From the NCBI RefSeq assembly GCF_027942865.1, contig NC_134506.1:15708436-15772435 (forward strand): a DNA stretch of 64,000 nt, read 5' to 3'. Below are positions 1-12,500 of this stretch, piece by piece. The translations under genes were made by a program, and so were the position numbers. The notes under the pieces are model-generated. The model saw nothing but the letters and a program-made list of their open reading frames with translations. It was not told the DNA's origin and ran no database searches. The stretch comes from Odontesthes bonariensis. Lineage: Eukaryota > Chordata > Actinopteri > Atheriniformes > Atherinopsidae. Every line of letters begins with the position of its first letter. Positions within the stretch are counted from its first letter, which is position 1.

Positions 1-2794
1 CTGATTACACAGACCAAAACCACTGACACTGTAAATATTTGGCTGGTGTCTCGTTAGTACCTTAGCAAGCAGTTCCTTGCACAGCTTTACAGCTCTGTAT
101 ATTCATAAGAGCTTTACACTTTACTTTTATTTTTACAAACGAGTAGCATGCTGTACCACATGGTTATTTTTTTTGTTTGTTTCTGTCTTCTTATGTGTAT
201 TTTGTAGTAGTACTTTCCAAGTGAGCTTAACATTACTGCCATTTCCTTTTCTGTTATGACCCAGAAATAAAGGGGTGTTGTTTTTGTTAAGGCTTTGATG
301 TCTTCATTTAAAAAGGGCATGCAGAAAAAAAACAAAATGTCAAACGTGAAAAAGCAACAGAGCCGTAGTATGGGCCACGAAAATACTGAACCCCTCGGGC
401 AGATGCTGCCAAATGTGCAAAAATCACTGACGTTGTTGCTGCAGGATGTTCTTCATCACCCCTGTCTGAGGATAATGGTGGTTGTGTTCACAGGGAGGAG
501 GAGGAAGAGAGCGAGAGAGATAGAGGTGAGACTGGAGGGAGAGTAGCTGTGGAAAACGATGGGCTATATAGCTCAACGGGATGTTGTGATGATAATGATA
601 ACCGTAGGCCATGGTGTTCCACAAATGTATCAAAATGAAATTTATGTTGATGAAACAAAAAAAATTCTGCTCACACCAGTATGCTTAAATCAGACCAAGT
701 GAATGAAGGTATAGTTTGCTACATGTTCTCATGGCAATAACGAATATGTTGGCATGTAGTGTCTTTACTGTCGCCACCATGTTGTGCACACTTGCTGAGA
801 CAGTAAACATTTGCTGACAGCTAGCAAGCAAGCTCTCTTCTTTTCCCCCTGTTAAACTAAAAATATCTTCTAATGTGGCTCTAATGCGTTGTCCTATTGG
901 ATGAGTGTCATTTTGTTAAACCCCATTCATCAGCATTAATAGTGAGTCAGTGGGTTGTTGTTTGTTGTTGGAAACGTTCATTTAGGACCCACAAAAAATA
1001 TGTTTATGAGCCAGTTACCGTGAGACGTCTGCTTTTAGCTGTGTATGAAACATCTATTCATTCATTTGCTGTGTTACATTGCTATGTTTTTAAACCTTTT
1101 TATAGCCTCTCTGACAAACAAGCACAAGTGCTCAGCACTTGTTTTTTTTTTATGGATTTATTATTTTCTTTTCATCTGAAACACAGAGACATGGATTAAT
1201 TGTTGTATTCATTCCTATACTTAGGCTGCCCGGGGGGAGAAAAGCTAATTGAAATGTTTCTTTGCATTTTTTTGTTTTTTTGGGGCCTTCCTTTTTTCAT
1301 TTTTTTTTTCACCACAAATGGTTGCAGTGAGCCTTTATGGTAAAAATATCAAAATTTGGAGAAGGCAATGGGAGGTCCCATACTTTCTTTCAGCATTACA
1401 TACCCAAACCAGGTGTTAGAGGTGTCTAAGGCAGGTTCATCTCCACTACTGTTGAACAGGATACACTGTAATCGCATTAAATGGTGAAATATAAACCACC
1501 AAAGTTTTAATAAAATTATGCCATTTTGCAATTCTAGGGTTCATAGATGTTTTCAACTCAGTGTCTACTCTGATACATGTCATACATATCATGTGGATGC
1601 AATGATACAACGTGCTTATTTACTTTTTATATTACTCATAACCTAAAGGGAGCATATTTTTAAAAGATATAACTCTTTCTTGTTCTTGAGAGATCATATG
1701 TGTGTGTGTGTGTGAAGTCACTAACATCAGAAAAACTCACATTCAGATTTTTCAGCAAAACATTGTCTAGTTCGCTCCGCCTCCTCTGCTTGGCCTTGAT
1801 CTCTGCTGCTCTCATTTTCTTGCTTACATTCAACCTGATAAAATAATGAAGCACAGCTTTGGACAGAAATGTTCCGTTGTCAGTTGTACTGAGCAACATC
1901 TATTTAAATCAACCCCAGCCTCAGAGAATAATGAGAGTCCAGTGGATGAACATAATGCTTTAAGGCAATGTTACAGGAAAATTTGGCAAAGGACTGTATG
2001 TGTGCAGCAACCACTGTTCATCGGGCTGTTTTACCAAATTGTGTCTCAAATAGGGATCAGTTTCTATACCCAAACTTCAGACATGGAAAATGTAAGTATT
2101 CAAGAAAGTCTGTGAAATACCAAATAAGGGAATTACAGTGTGACATGGTCACCTTAAATCTAGCATGTGGCAGTGAAGAATAATCATGCCAGATGAACAC
2201 AACAGTGCAGAAACTATGCACAGAGGATAACTAAATACTAACAAGAGCACCCACATTCTCTGTTCACAATAAGATTGAATATGAATCCAAGTGCACAGTA
2301 AGACGTCTCTTTATTGATTTTTGAAGCTGCTGCATATAAAAACAGATGAAACCTTGTGACAATTTAATATCTTTGCAGGATACATGTAAACTGCAAAACC
2401 ACAGAGCGACAAAACTAAATCACACACTGCATAATCTAATGGTAAGTTACAAATGTAATTTCTTCTATTTGCATTTTTATTGATGATTCATTTTTCAAAT
2501 TGTGTACAAATAAGATGCAGCTTAGTAAGCATTGAATCAGAAAACTAGATCTCATGGTACTATGTGAAATAGGCATGAAACGAGAAGGAATTTATTTGTA
2601 CTGACGAGAAAGTTACATTTGGTGACAATTTCACTGTTTCCACAATGCCGCTGAACCAGGGGACAGGCAACATTTAAAATACATCTCTCAAGGTACACTT
2701 CAAGTTTCACAGTTATCACAGCATCTGATATTCAGAAATATTAAGTACATAAAGCAACGGAACGCAGAAAGAACCTTTAGCAGTACATATACAG

Positions 2795-2870
<76 letters not shown>

Positions 2871-3576
2871 CAAAAATATTCATATGTAATCATTTATATA
2901 TGTTTAACCCCAGTGTTCATGGAGAATGCCAGTATAAGCATAAAACACAATTCTTAACCTCAAAGCAGGCATGTTTAGATTAATTTGTTCAGCACCTTTA
3001 TGCTTTTATATTACTCGTACTCTTAGTGCTTAATTTGTAAATCAGAAAGTCTCAGGAGGATAATAGAGACAGTTCTTTTTGCTCCCAAGCTGAATCTTTG
3101 TGGAATGCCCTCCAGGTAAGAGGATATGTTTAGAGTGCTGCCACTCTGGTGATACCCACCAGCCCTGCATGCCATTTATATTCCACGACCTATTGGTTAT
3201 CTTAAGCATTGAGTAAGTTATCGCTCGTGTTAATTACAAGATTACCAAAAAGTCAAGCATTAGTAAGTCAGGCATTTAGGCCATCTAATCTAAAGTTTGT
3301 TAAAAGTTCTTATATTAAAATGGTAGCATAGCATAGAAATCTAATCAAAGGCAGCAATGCAGCATAGAGGTTGTTTTCTTAACACTTACAAATAGCACAG
3401 CTTTTGCACAACGCCACTACAAATTGAGACTAATTCAATACCCAACAGCATCACCACAATGGCTATATATTTTTTTTCTGAAGTCTTAACATTCTGTGTG
3501 GCTTGTTTGTGTCCCTGAAAAACTGAAAACACAAGAGGATTGCACACAAACAGTGCATGACTTCTCACAGACACAT
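1..3576. other. 3' flank of grpr, no gene recognised
   Basis: AT-rich sequence with no exon that I can recognise on either strand; the short open frames are not conserved-looking. The part nearest 3576 should be the grpr 3' UTR (minus strand). A minus-strand AATAAA (plus-strand TTTATT at 2310-2315) is one possible polyadenylation signal, which would give a UTR of about 1.3 kb. This is inference only. A compound microsatellite lies at 2795-2870. Confidence 0.5.
2795..2870. repeat. Compound microsatellite (TA)n(GA)n(GATA)n
   Basis: An uninterrupted TA run passes into a GA run and then into about ten GATA units. The ordered transition suggests stepwise growth by point mutation within one repeat. 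It lies in the probable 3' UTR or downstream flank of grpr. Confidence 0.95.
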
Positions 3577-6500
3577 TTACATGAGGTCCTCCTGATAGAC
3601 CTGTCTGCCGTTAATCATGGTCAGACTTGCCATGGAGTGATGCGTGCTGTGGATGGAAGTCACGCGTGTGTTATAATGCGTCGGGCTCTGTGGGGAGTGT
3701 GTGAGGATCAGACGACAGCAACAACACAACTGCTGGTTGAACTTCTTCTTGAAGGTGTTGCTCAGCAGGTAAAGGGCAAAGGGGTTGATACAGGAGTTGG
3801 TGAAAGCCAGAATCCGAGCCACAACACTGCATACAAAGTGAGCCATCGACGTGTCCACCTGTCAGACAAGACAGATAAAGAAGTGTGTGTGTTCCCATCC
3901 AAACAAATTAAAGTTCTCTGAGTCATATTGTGGAAACAATCTTATTTCCACAATATGAGCAATCCATTTATTTTTTTGTCAACAGGCTTCTTATGGTATG
4001 TTCTGACCAAATGCAAAGTCAAGTTTTCCCTTGCTTTACTTGCGCAAATCCAGCTGCATTTTGCAGCATTTAGCAACATGAATATTCATCCAACAGGAGT
4101 GAATGTTGGTGGTTACCTCTGTAGGGACCATGCACCTTAGCCATGTTTATTTCTGCTATTAATAAAGAGCTTTCTACCATCTGTCACATAATGTAGTTTT
4201 AAGATATTTCAGGCATGAATATACATTTCAAAACTTTGGTTTTAAATATTGGTTACTTTAACAAAATGGACTGAATTTAATAATTTAAATTTTTCTTTGC
4301 TTGCAGCAAGGCACCACCAGCCTCCCTGACAGCCTCACTGGCTATCGAGATGACAGGTGTCAGCAATAATTTACCCCTCAGAAAGCAACCTAACGTTATA
4401 AAGTTTTCTATTTACCAGCTGGTTGTTATCTGTTTGTTGTGGCTTAACATAAGATAGAATGCATTATGGGTATATGTAGCAGTTAGTGTAACAAAATGTT
4501 AAAGCAGACATTGCATGATCATTTCCAGTCATTTAATTCTTAAAGTTGGGTATATCCAGATCAGCTTTGCACATTTCATAATTTCAAATAGTTTGTAATT
4601 AGTCCAGAAAAAGAGAGAGCAATCTCCTGAGATGAGATGATCTGGCTAAACTGTCTTCTTATTGGAGGATTGCCAAAGGAGGAAGAGGAGAGGATTACAG
4701 TATGTATTTGAGCCAGAATCAGATACCAAATCTCAGAAAGAGCAGCATGACAAACCGACACAGCGACGTTTACAGCAGGACTTCTCTGTTCGGTAAATAT
4801 GCTCAGTCATTTTGCAGCTTCTTGAGTGAGTAACTCTGTGCTTCTGACAAATGAATATATTCAGTTGTCTTGTGTATACATTTAAATTGCAGGTCAGACT
4901 CGAGCTTTGGAACAGCCTCAACATATGGCTTCAGTCTCCCTACAAAGCCAGAATCGTACTGGTTCTTCTTTATGAAATTGTCGCTCCTGAAATGTAGTGG
5001 ACAAATTTAAACCTTTTCCTAACTGTATTGCTGGCCAGGAAAAACAACAACATCCACTGAGCTAAGATTGCTGGATCTTCAGGGAAGCTGAAAAGGGTCA
5101 ACTTGCCCTCACGACCGAAACAACATTTTATTGACAACATCTCTGAAACAATGACAAAGTACCATATTCTGAAAAGCAACAGTGGATCACTTGTTCATTA
5201 TGGCATGACAACTTCATAAATGCTCACAGTGCATAACTGGCATGTTCTAACTCCAATGGGTACGCACTGCTTGGAGAATGTGACCATGAAAGGAGCCCCT
5301 AAACTGGAAGGTGTGAGTAAAAAGGGTGTTTAAAAAAAAGTCTTTCGAGCATGAATTTGAAACTACTGGATAAAACAAGTTCCTTCTGGTTAGAAATAGT
5401 AAAACATGCGCATCTCTCTTTTTTTCAGCTTTGGGTGACATTTACAGTGATAATAAATCATTTTTACACTGCAGATAAGCCAGAAAACATGACATGGGAC
5501 CTCTAAATGTTTGGTTCTCAAGCAAAATGCTTAGGAAAGAGTCACAATATTTTTTCACTTTCTTTCACATTTTATTAGTTTGGTAACTCTTTGCTTTTGA
5601 ATAATTTTTTTTTGTTAATTCCTTACTATGTAAAAAATGTACTGAATCCCTTTGGCATTAAAACAAACATTAATGCTAAGTCCTTCAAACTGAAAAAATG
5701 TGTGTAAAATGCAAAAGAAAAGAAAGGTATTCTTCAGTATGCGTATATACAGGCGAAACTCATTCATATATCTACACATTTTGCATCTTACATTTGTCCT
5801 ACAACATCAGTGGCAGTAGAAAAAAAAACATAGAGAAGCAGCTGCTCATGTTGATATAGAATATTTTTGTGAAATAAAACTAAAAGAAGTGTTTCACTCA
5901 GGTGAAAAGGGGTTCTGGTTATCCATCCCTTAACGTATTCAGACCTGAGGCACCCTCTATCCATGGCAAATGCAATACCCATGTGTTGCATCAGGACTTA
6001 AAATGGTTTGAAAATATAAGCAAGTGCTCTTTGTCTACCTGGGAATAGTGATAGGAGCGGTACAAGTAGATGATGTGACTTGGAAGCCAGCATACTGCAA
6101 AAAGACCAACAAACACCAGAACTGTCTTGGCCAAGCGTTTTCTTGATTCAACCTGTTGGCACAGAAAACAATTTCAATATGATGTTGTTGAATTAAAAGA
6201 AATGACAAAAACTGTAAAAGAAAGGAAAAAAGAAAGAAAACATTTTTTTACTACGACCTATTGGTAAAGATCAAAAGAACAAGAGGACAAGGGTGTCGCC
6301 CATAGTCGCAGAGTAAAAGCTTAATTAGGTGACCAGATGACTTTAAAGAGGTGGCAAAGAATAGGAAACTGTTTGGACTTGCACAAAAGATCCAGGTAAG
6401 CTATAGAAAATTAATGGATGGATGACTGGATGGATGGATGGATGAATGGATGGATGGATGGATGGATGGATGGATGGACAGATAGATTTATGCTAAATAT

Positions 6501-9500
6501 TGCAAATTTAAGTAAATGAAACATGTTAAGGCTTTTTCAAAGGCTATAAACTGTGATAAGAAGACTCATTTTATTGCATATTCCAACTGGGTCAATGTAG
6601 AGTTGCAGTTTGATCACTGGCCTGTCGTCTTGCATGCATGTTGCCCTCCACAGGAAGGTTAGAGGCGCTCCTCATCAGGCTGCGGGCAATAAAGGTGTAG
6701 TACATGGATATCACCAGCAGGGGGATGATGTAAAAAATGAGGAAGGAGGCCATGGAGTGGATCTGAGGGTGCAGTTTCCCTCCATGGGGATAAGGAGCGC
6801 AGGTGACGAAGCTCTCATTTGTGGAGGTGATGTTGAAGGTGTGGAGGTCAGAGTACACAGCCTCGGGGATGGCCAAGGTCAGGGAGAGGACCCAGATAAA
6901 TGCTGCTCGCAAGACAATACTGGTAGTGCTGGTGGAGGTTTGGAGGTCAAGAGGTTTCACAATGGCCCTGTACCTGATAGACAAATACATAGATAGATAA
7001 AACAGAAAACCACTTGCCAAATACATTTAATATCAGGCTTGAAACAAAAAAAATGTTCTGTAAAGTCATTCAGCAATTCAGAATATAAGTGACACGGTTT
7101 TATGAATATTGATGCACTGAGTGATGATAAAATCATGAACAGAGTTAATCCCAGTGAAAGGAGCAGAGACAAGTCAAGCTATCAAGTCTTTTTTTTCCTT
7201 GTCCACTCCACTGCCCCAGCCTCCACCTTTGTATTCCACCTGCATTACAATTATTCCAAATGACTACTGCAGCAGATTTTGGGACCACAGAACATCAAAT
7301 CACTCTGTTGCGCTGCCTCATTTCGTTTGAGAACCAGACAAATATACCAAGTCATAATACAGTTAATCTTTATTTTCACCTAAATCAAGTCCCTGGACAT
7401 GGAAAAAAAAAAAAGTTGAGGCCAAGAAACAATGCTGAAGAGATGATGTATCTCATCTTATCTAGGACCATCTACATGGAAAACTTTGCCAGGAAGAGGG
7501 AACCTAACAGCATACAATGGATTAATTAACTTTTTCCATTTTCAGTTCTCCACTTTTTTCACTTATCTGTATAAGCAGTGCATATTTCCTTTGTAAAATT
7601 TCAGAAGAACTTTGACACCATTTTAAAACACAACTCTAATTATGACTAGAGTCCAAATCTTTGCCGGTGCTCTCTGTGTTGAGTTTGCCTGTTTTCTCCA
7701 TGCAAGCGAGGGAACCCACGTTACGTTATTTGGTATAAGTGGAATTTAGTAGGCATGCATGATTGTTTGTCTCATTTGTCTCAATGTTAGCCCTGTGATG
7801 ACCAGTCCAGGGTGTACCCTGCCCCTTACTTAATGACAGCTGGATGGGTTCCAGCCTCAGCACAGTAACAGGGAGACACAGTGTAGCAATGCCGAAAGCT
7901 CTAAAAATAGACTTTATATACTAATATCCAGTTTCTACTGGTATCCAGGCAACACCACACAGGCCATGAAAACCCTAGAGTTTCTCAAACTCAAACTAAT
8001 TTATAAATTTACTCAAATATCCTGCTGTGGAGCAAATATCTAACTGTGCAAATGGAATTAAATGATTACCAAAAAAAAAGCTCAAATATGGCCAAAATCA
8101 TCAGCTCTAATGCCAAATCTCATTCATTAGATGTGCTCTCACCTTCAAGCTTGTGGAAGCATGCAACCAGAATTAAATGGTTAATGGACTACATTTATGG
8201 TTAATGGACTACATTTATGTAGAGCTTTTCTAGTCTTGATGACCACTCATAGTGCTGTTACACTACACGCAACATTCACACACACAGACTCATACAGCAC
8301 CGCTTAGTCTGCACAGCCTTGTAGGCTACACAGTGCTTTTTATTCTCTATCACACACATATATACACACACCATTGAACATTGTGGAGGTAGCATGAGGT
8401 TCATTGCCCACTGAGCACTCCTCTTCCCCTATTACTGATTGCTAATAACTAAAAGGGTTCACACCTTTGAGACAGCCAGAATGACTGAGTGACTGATAAA
8501 ATTATGAGCATTTAGATGTATTTTTCCCCTTTTTTAACAAACTGAGAAGTTTTCTGGGACACGCCTATAAGTTACATGCAAAATGAAAAATAATGTTGAA
8601 AATTCAGATGTATCTTAGTCTACAGGTGAAACACGGACAATGGTTACTCATTTCTGAATAGTTACTGCATTACAACAATGGTCAGATGTAGGTAAAATAC
8701 AAGCACAGAAATAGCTTTTTAAGCGTAATAGGATCTGCTTTAAGGTTCTCTTCTATAGTTTGATAAAAAAAAATATAACTCAGCTAACCCAAGAAACATT
8801 ACATGAAGTTTCTTATCTTAATTCCTTCCAGACTTTAAAATGAATGAGTCAGTCAGACTATTTAACTATGGGCAACAGTGAAGACTGAAAACATGAACAG
8901 CTAAATTTGTTTTGAGAAAGAATAAATGCTATCCATCCATCCATTTTCTATACCCGCTTAATCTGTCAGTCTGGTCATGGGAGGGCTGGAGCCTATCCCA
9001 GCGGTCATCGGGCGAGAGGCGGGGTACTCCCTGGACAGGTCGCCAGTCCATCACAGGGCCACACAGAGACAAACAACGGCACACACGCTCACATGTTTTT
9101 GGACAGTGGAAGAAAGCCGGAGTACCCGGAGAGAACCCACGCATACACAGGGAGAACGAAAGAATAAATGTTTTCTCAAAATGATTCAAAGGAATAAAAC
9201 TATGACATCCCAACTCATCCTTCCAGTTGTCTCTTTCAATGTTTCTGTTGAATATGAATAGAGACCAAATCTCTAAATATTGTAAAATGTAGTCACTAGC
9301 ATATACCAATAATGTCTCCTCACATAATAGACAAATTAATGTTTTTTTTCAACAGAAGGATACTGCAGTTTGAAAGAAGTTTAAAAGGCTTCTGGGCCAA
9401 CAACCACAAACCTTGATGCAACACTGCCGTGATGTTATAATGTTATTATATTACATTTTGCTGTGAGACTGGATTTGGTATTTGCATGACTCATTGTGCA

Positions 9501-12500
9501 TTACAGCGACCAAAGTAATTTGCCTAAGTTCATATCAAGTGTCACTCTTGCCACTATAGCACATCACAAGTATTCATATCATTTTCAGGTCCAGCAGTGG
9601 CTGTGTAACACAGATGGTGGATGCGATTAAATATCTTTTCTGGTGTGCTATGGATTTTTAGAGACTGCCTGTAGGCTGAATAGCACCATCAAGGGTTGTT
9701 ACTGTCAGCTCTGGAAAACCTTATTTTTCTCTTTACCGCCCCAGTCTGTCGCCATATATCATTTTTCATACAGGCTAAAACCGTCTAAAATTGCGTTTGT
9801 AGAAATGCGACCTCTTGTGGTCATGGCAGGTAAAGGTCGCAGTCAACTTGTAAGAATAAGGTATTTCAGTCTTCACTCTCCAAACAGATTCTGGATTAAC
9901 TGTACTAAAGTGAGTCATTGACTGAATGCGATGAAGAACGGAAGTAGTTGCCATCGGTCGGTCTTAAATTTGTGTCACGAAGCATGAACGGAAGTGTTAT
10001 GCTGCGTGTACACCAAGAGCGACCTACGTAGCGTAGGTCGCTGGAGAAGCTTCACTTGAGAATTTGCTTTGGTAGCTTTGGTAGCTCGTGACGTCACATT
10101 TAGAATGTTCAATTTTTAAAGGCCCCGCGGCTGTGCAGCACCCCCGCGGAAATAAACAAAGGAGGAAAAAGAGGGCAGGGACACGAATAAACGTGTTGTT
10201 ATTTACAATTTGTTATACAAGATATACATCACGTTACAAATGATGTAAAACTACATTAGGTACACCTGAGAAGAGCAGGAATAGCAGAGGCAGCTGTGAA
10301 AATAAACTAAATTCGAAATAAAATCCGAAATAAATCCGAAATAAAACTTAATTGCAGTGAGAAGGGTATGCGTGGGGTTACTACACTATTGTATTGAAGC
10401 ACTCGACACGGTAATTGCAACAGTCTCAGGATTAAACGACTATTGTTTGGATAGGAAACAAAGTTTACACGTCTGTTTCCGCGAACCCCGTGGATTAGTG
10501 ATGTGTCGGTCGCGAACGATCCGGCTCTAAGAGCCGGCTCTTTGAAGTGAACGACAGGAACCGGCTCCACAATGGGAGCCATTGTGGGATCCTATTTGGG
10601 AGCCGTTTTTTTTTTTTCTTTCAGTATCTCGCCGTCTCGCCGCCTCCCTGTCGTTGCACTTGTGCTCTGCAAGTGCCAGTTTTTTCCCCACATAGTTTTT
10701 TTTGTCCTTCGGTGCCTCACTGTCTCTCCCCTCTCCATCTCCTTGGCGTTTTGCTCTGCTGCTGCCAGTGTTAGACGGAGTTTTTTTTTCCTCGGTCTCC
10801 ACTGCCCACATGTCCAGCCTGTGCTCCACACATCTGACCAATCACACACAGCTTTCAATTAATAAGGTGACGGAAACACTGAAAAAAAGTGTGTCCACTT
10901 TTTTCCTTTCCTCTGCTGTCCTGTGTCAAGCCTGTTTGTATTTATAACTGTTTAATTTATTTTAAGTTATTTTTGTGGAAGTGGTGCTATTTTGTGATAA
11001 TTTAATTGGTTATAATAAAACTTTTATTTATAAAGCATTGTTATGTAGCATATTTACTCATCATAAGTGCTTAACAATGTCAATAATGAAACAAAATGTA
11101 ATAAAATTAGGTTTAAGCTATTAATGAATTACTAATGTATAAAATATATATGGGGAGCCGTTTGGGAGCCGAAAGAGCCGGCTCTCCACAGTAAGAAGAG
11201 CCATTAGAGCCGCATCTCGAAAAAGAGCCGAAAATCCCATCACTACCCTGGATTGTCGGACCCCTACAATCTGTGGATTGTCATTGGTTTTCGCTGAACC
11301 GAGTCAAAGCTCATTACCACAATGTTAGCTTGAGTTTAATCGCTGGAATCCGCTCTGGTAGCTCAGTTCTCTTCGCCACTGGCGAATCCGCTCTGGTCGC
11401 CCAGTTAGCTCACCCTCCATAGAGAAATAATGATTTCCGGCGCTCAGGTAACGTGAGTTACGAATGTAACTACGGATCTGTGAGACCGAGGGATGACCGT
11501 CACTACGGTCTTAAAAAAGGAATGATCACCTTCGTTCTGCCTATCACCGAAACCATATGTCAAAAACGTCACGCCCGTGACCTCCGGAAGAAGAACGACC
11601 TGCGTTAACAAATAGCAGGGATTGCTCCCGGTTCAGTCTCCTACCTTGAGCGCCTCAGGCTGTTCTGAGCGACAAAAGATAGTGACGGTCACTACGGTCT
11701 TAAAAAGGGATGACAAATACCAAAATGGTCGCGAAGGACATAAAAGCTAATTATTAAAACCTCGCTCGGTCACGGACATGAGGGCGGCGTCGCCGACCGA
11801 AGCTGGGCGAGTTACATCCACCCTATAAAACCTAGTAAAAGTGCATGGCGTAGACCATGAGGCCGCTGCACAGATATCGTCTGCTGGTACTCCCCTGAGG
11901 GCAGCCCAGGACGTTGCCATACTTCTGGTAGAATGAGCTCTCATACCAGGAGGGGCTTGCATCCCCCGTGCCTTATAGGCATGGGAAATAACCTCTACTA
12001 GCCAATGGGACAGCCTTTGCTTTGAAAGAGGCAACCCCCTTTTTGCTGCCCCATAGCAGACAAACAGTTGGGAGTGTGCTCTCCTCAGTGGCTGTGTAAG
12101 GGCCAGATAAGCCCTCAAGGATCTCACTGGGCACAAGGTGAGTAACTTCTCCTGCTCTGCCTGTGAGGCAGAGGCAGGCTGAAACTGATCCACCTCCAGA
12201 ACATGGTTGATGGACTGCCTGTTAATAACCTTTGGTAAAAAGGCTGGATTTGGCCACAGTGACACACCAGTGCCGCCTTCCCTCCATCTGAGGCAGTCGT
12301 CACTGACAGAGAGGGCACACAGTTCCCCGACTCGTCTTGCTGAGCAGAGAGCCAGAAGGAAAGCAGTCTTGAGAGACAAAGAGCGTGGATCGGAATCCGA
12401 AATGGGCTCGTACGGAGCCTCCGTGAGTGAAGTTAAAACCATCGGAAGGTCCCAGCCTGGAGCCCGTAGGGTACGAACTGGACGTAACCGGCGCGCCCCT

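Noticed and set aside
8929-9309. 126-codon minus-strand frame near 9 kb
   Set aside because: It lies over the non-coding 3' part of a common LINE repeat; it reflects repeat sequence, not a gene.
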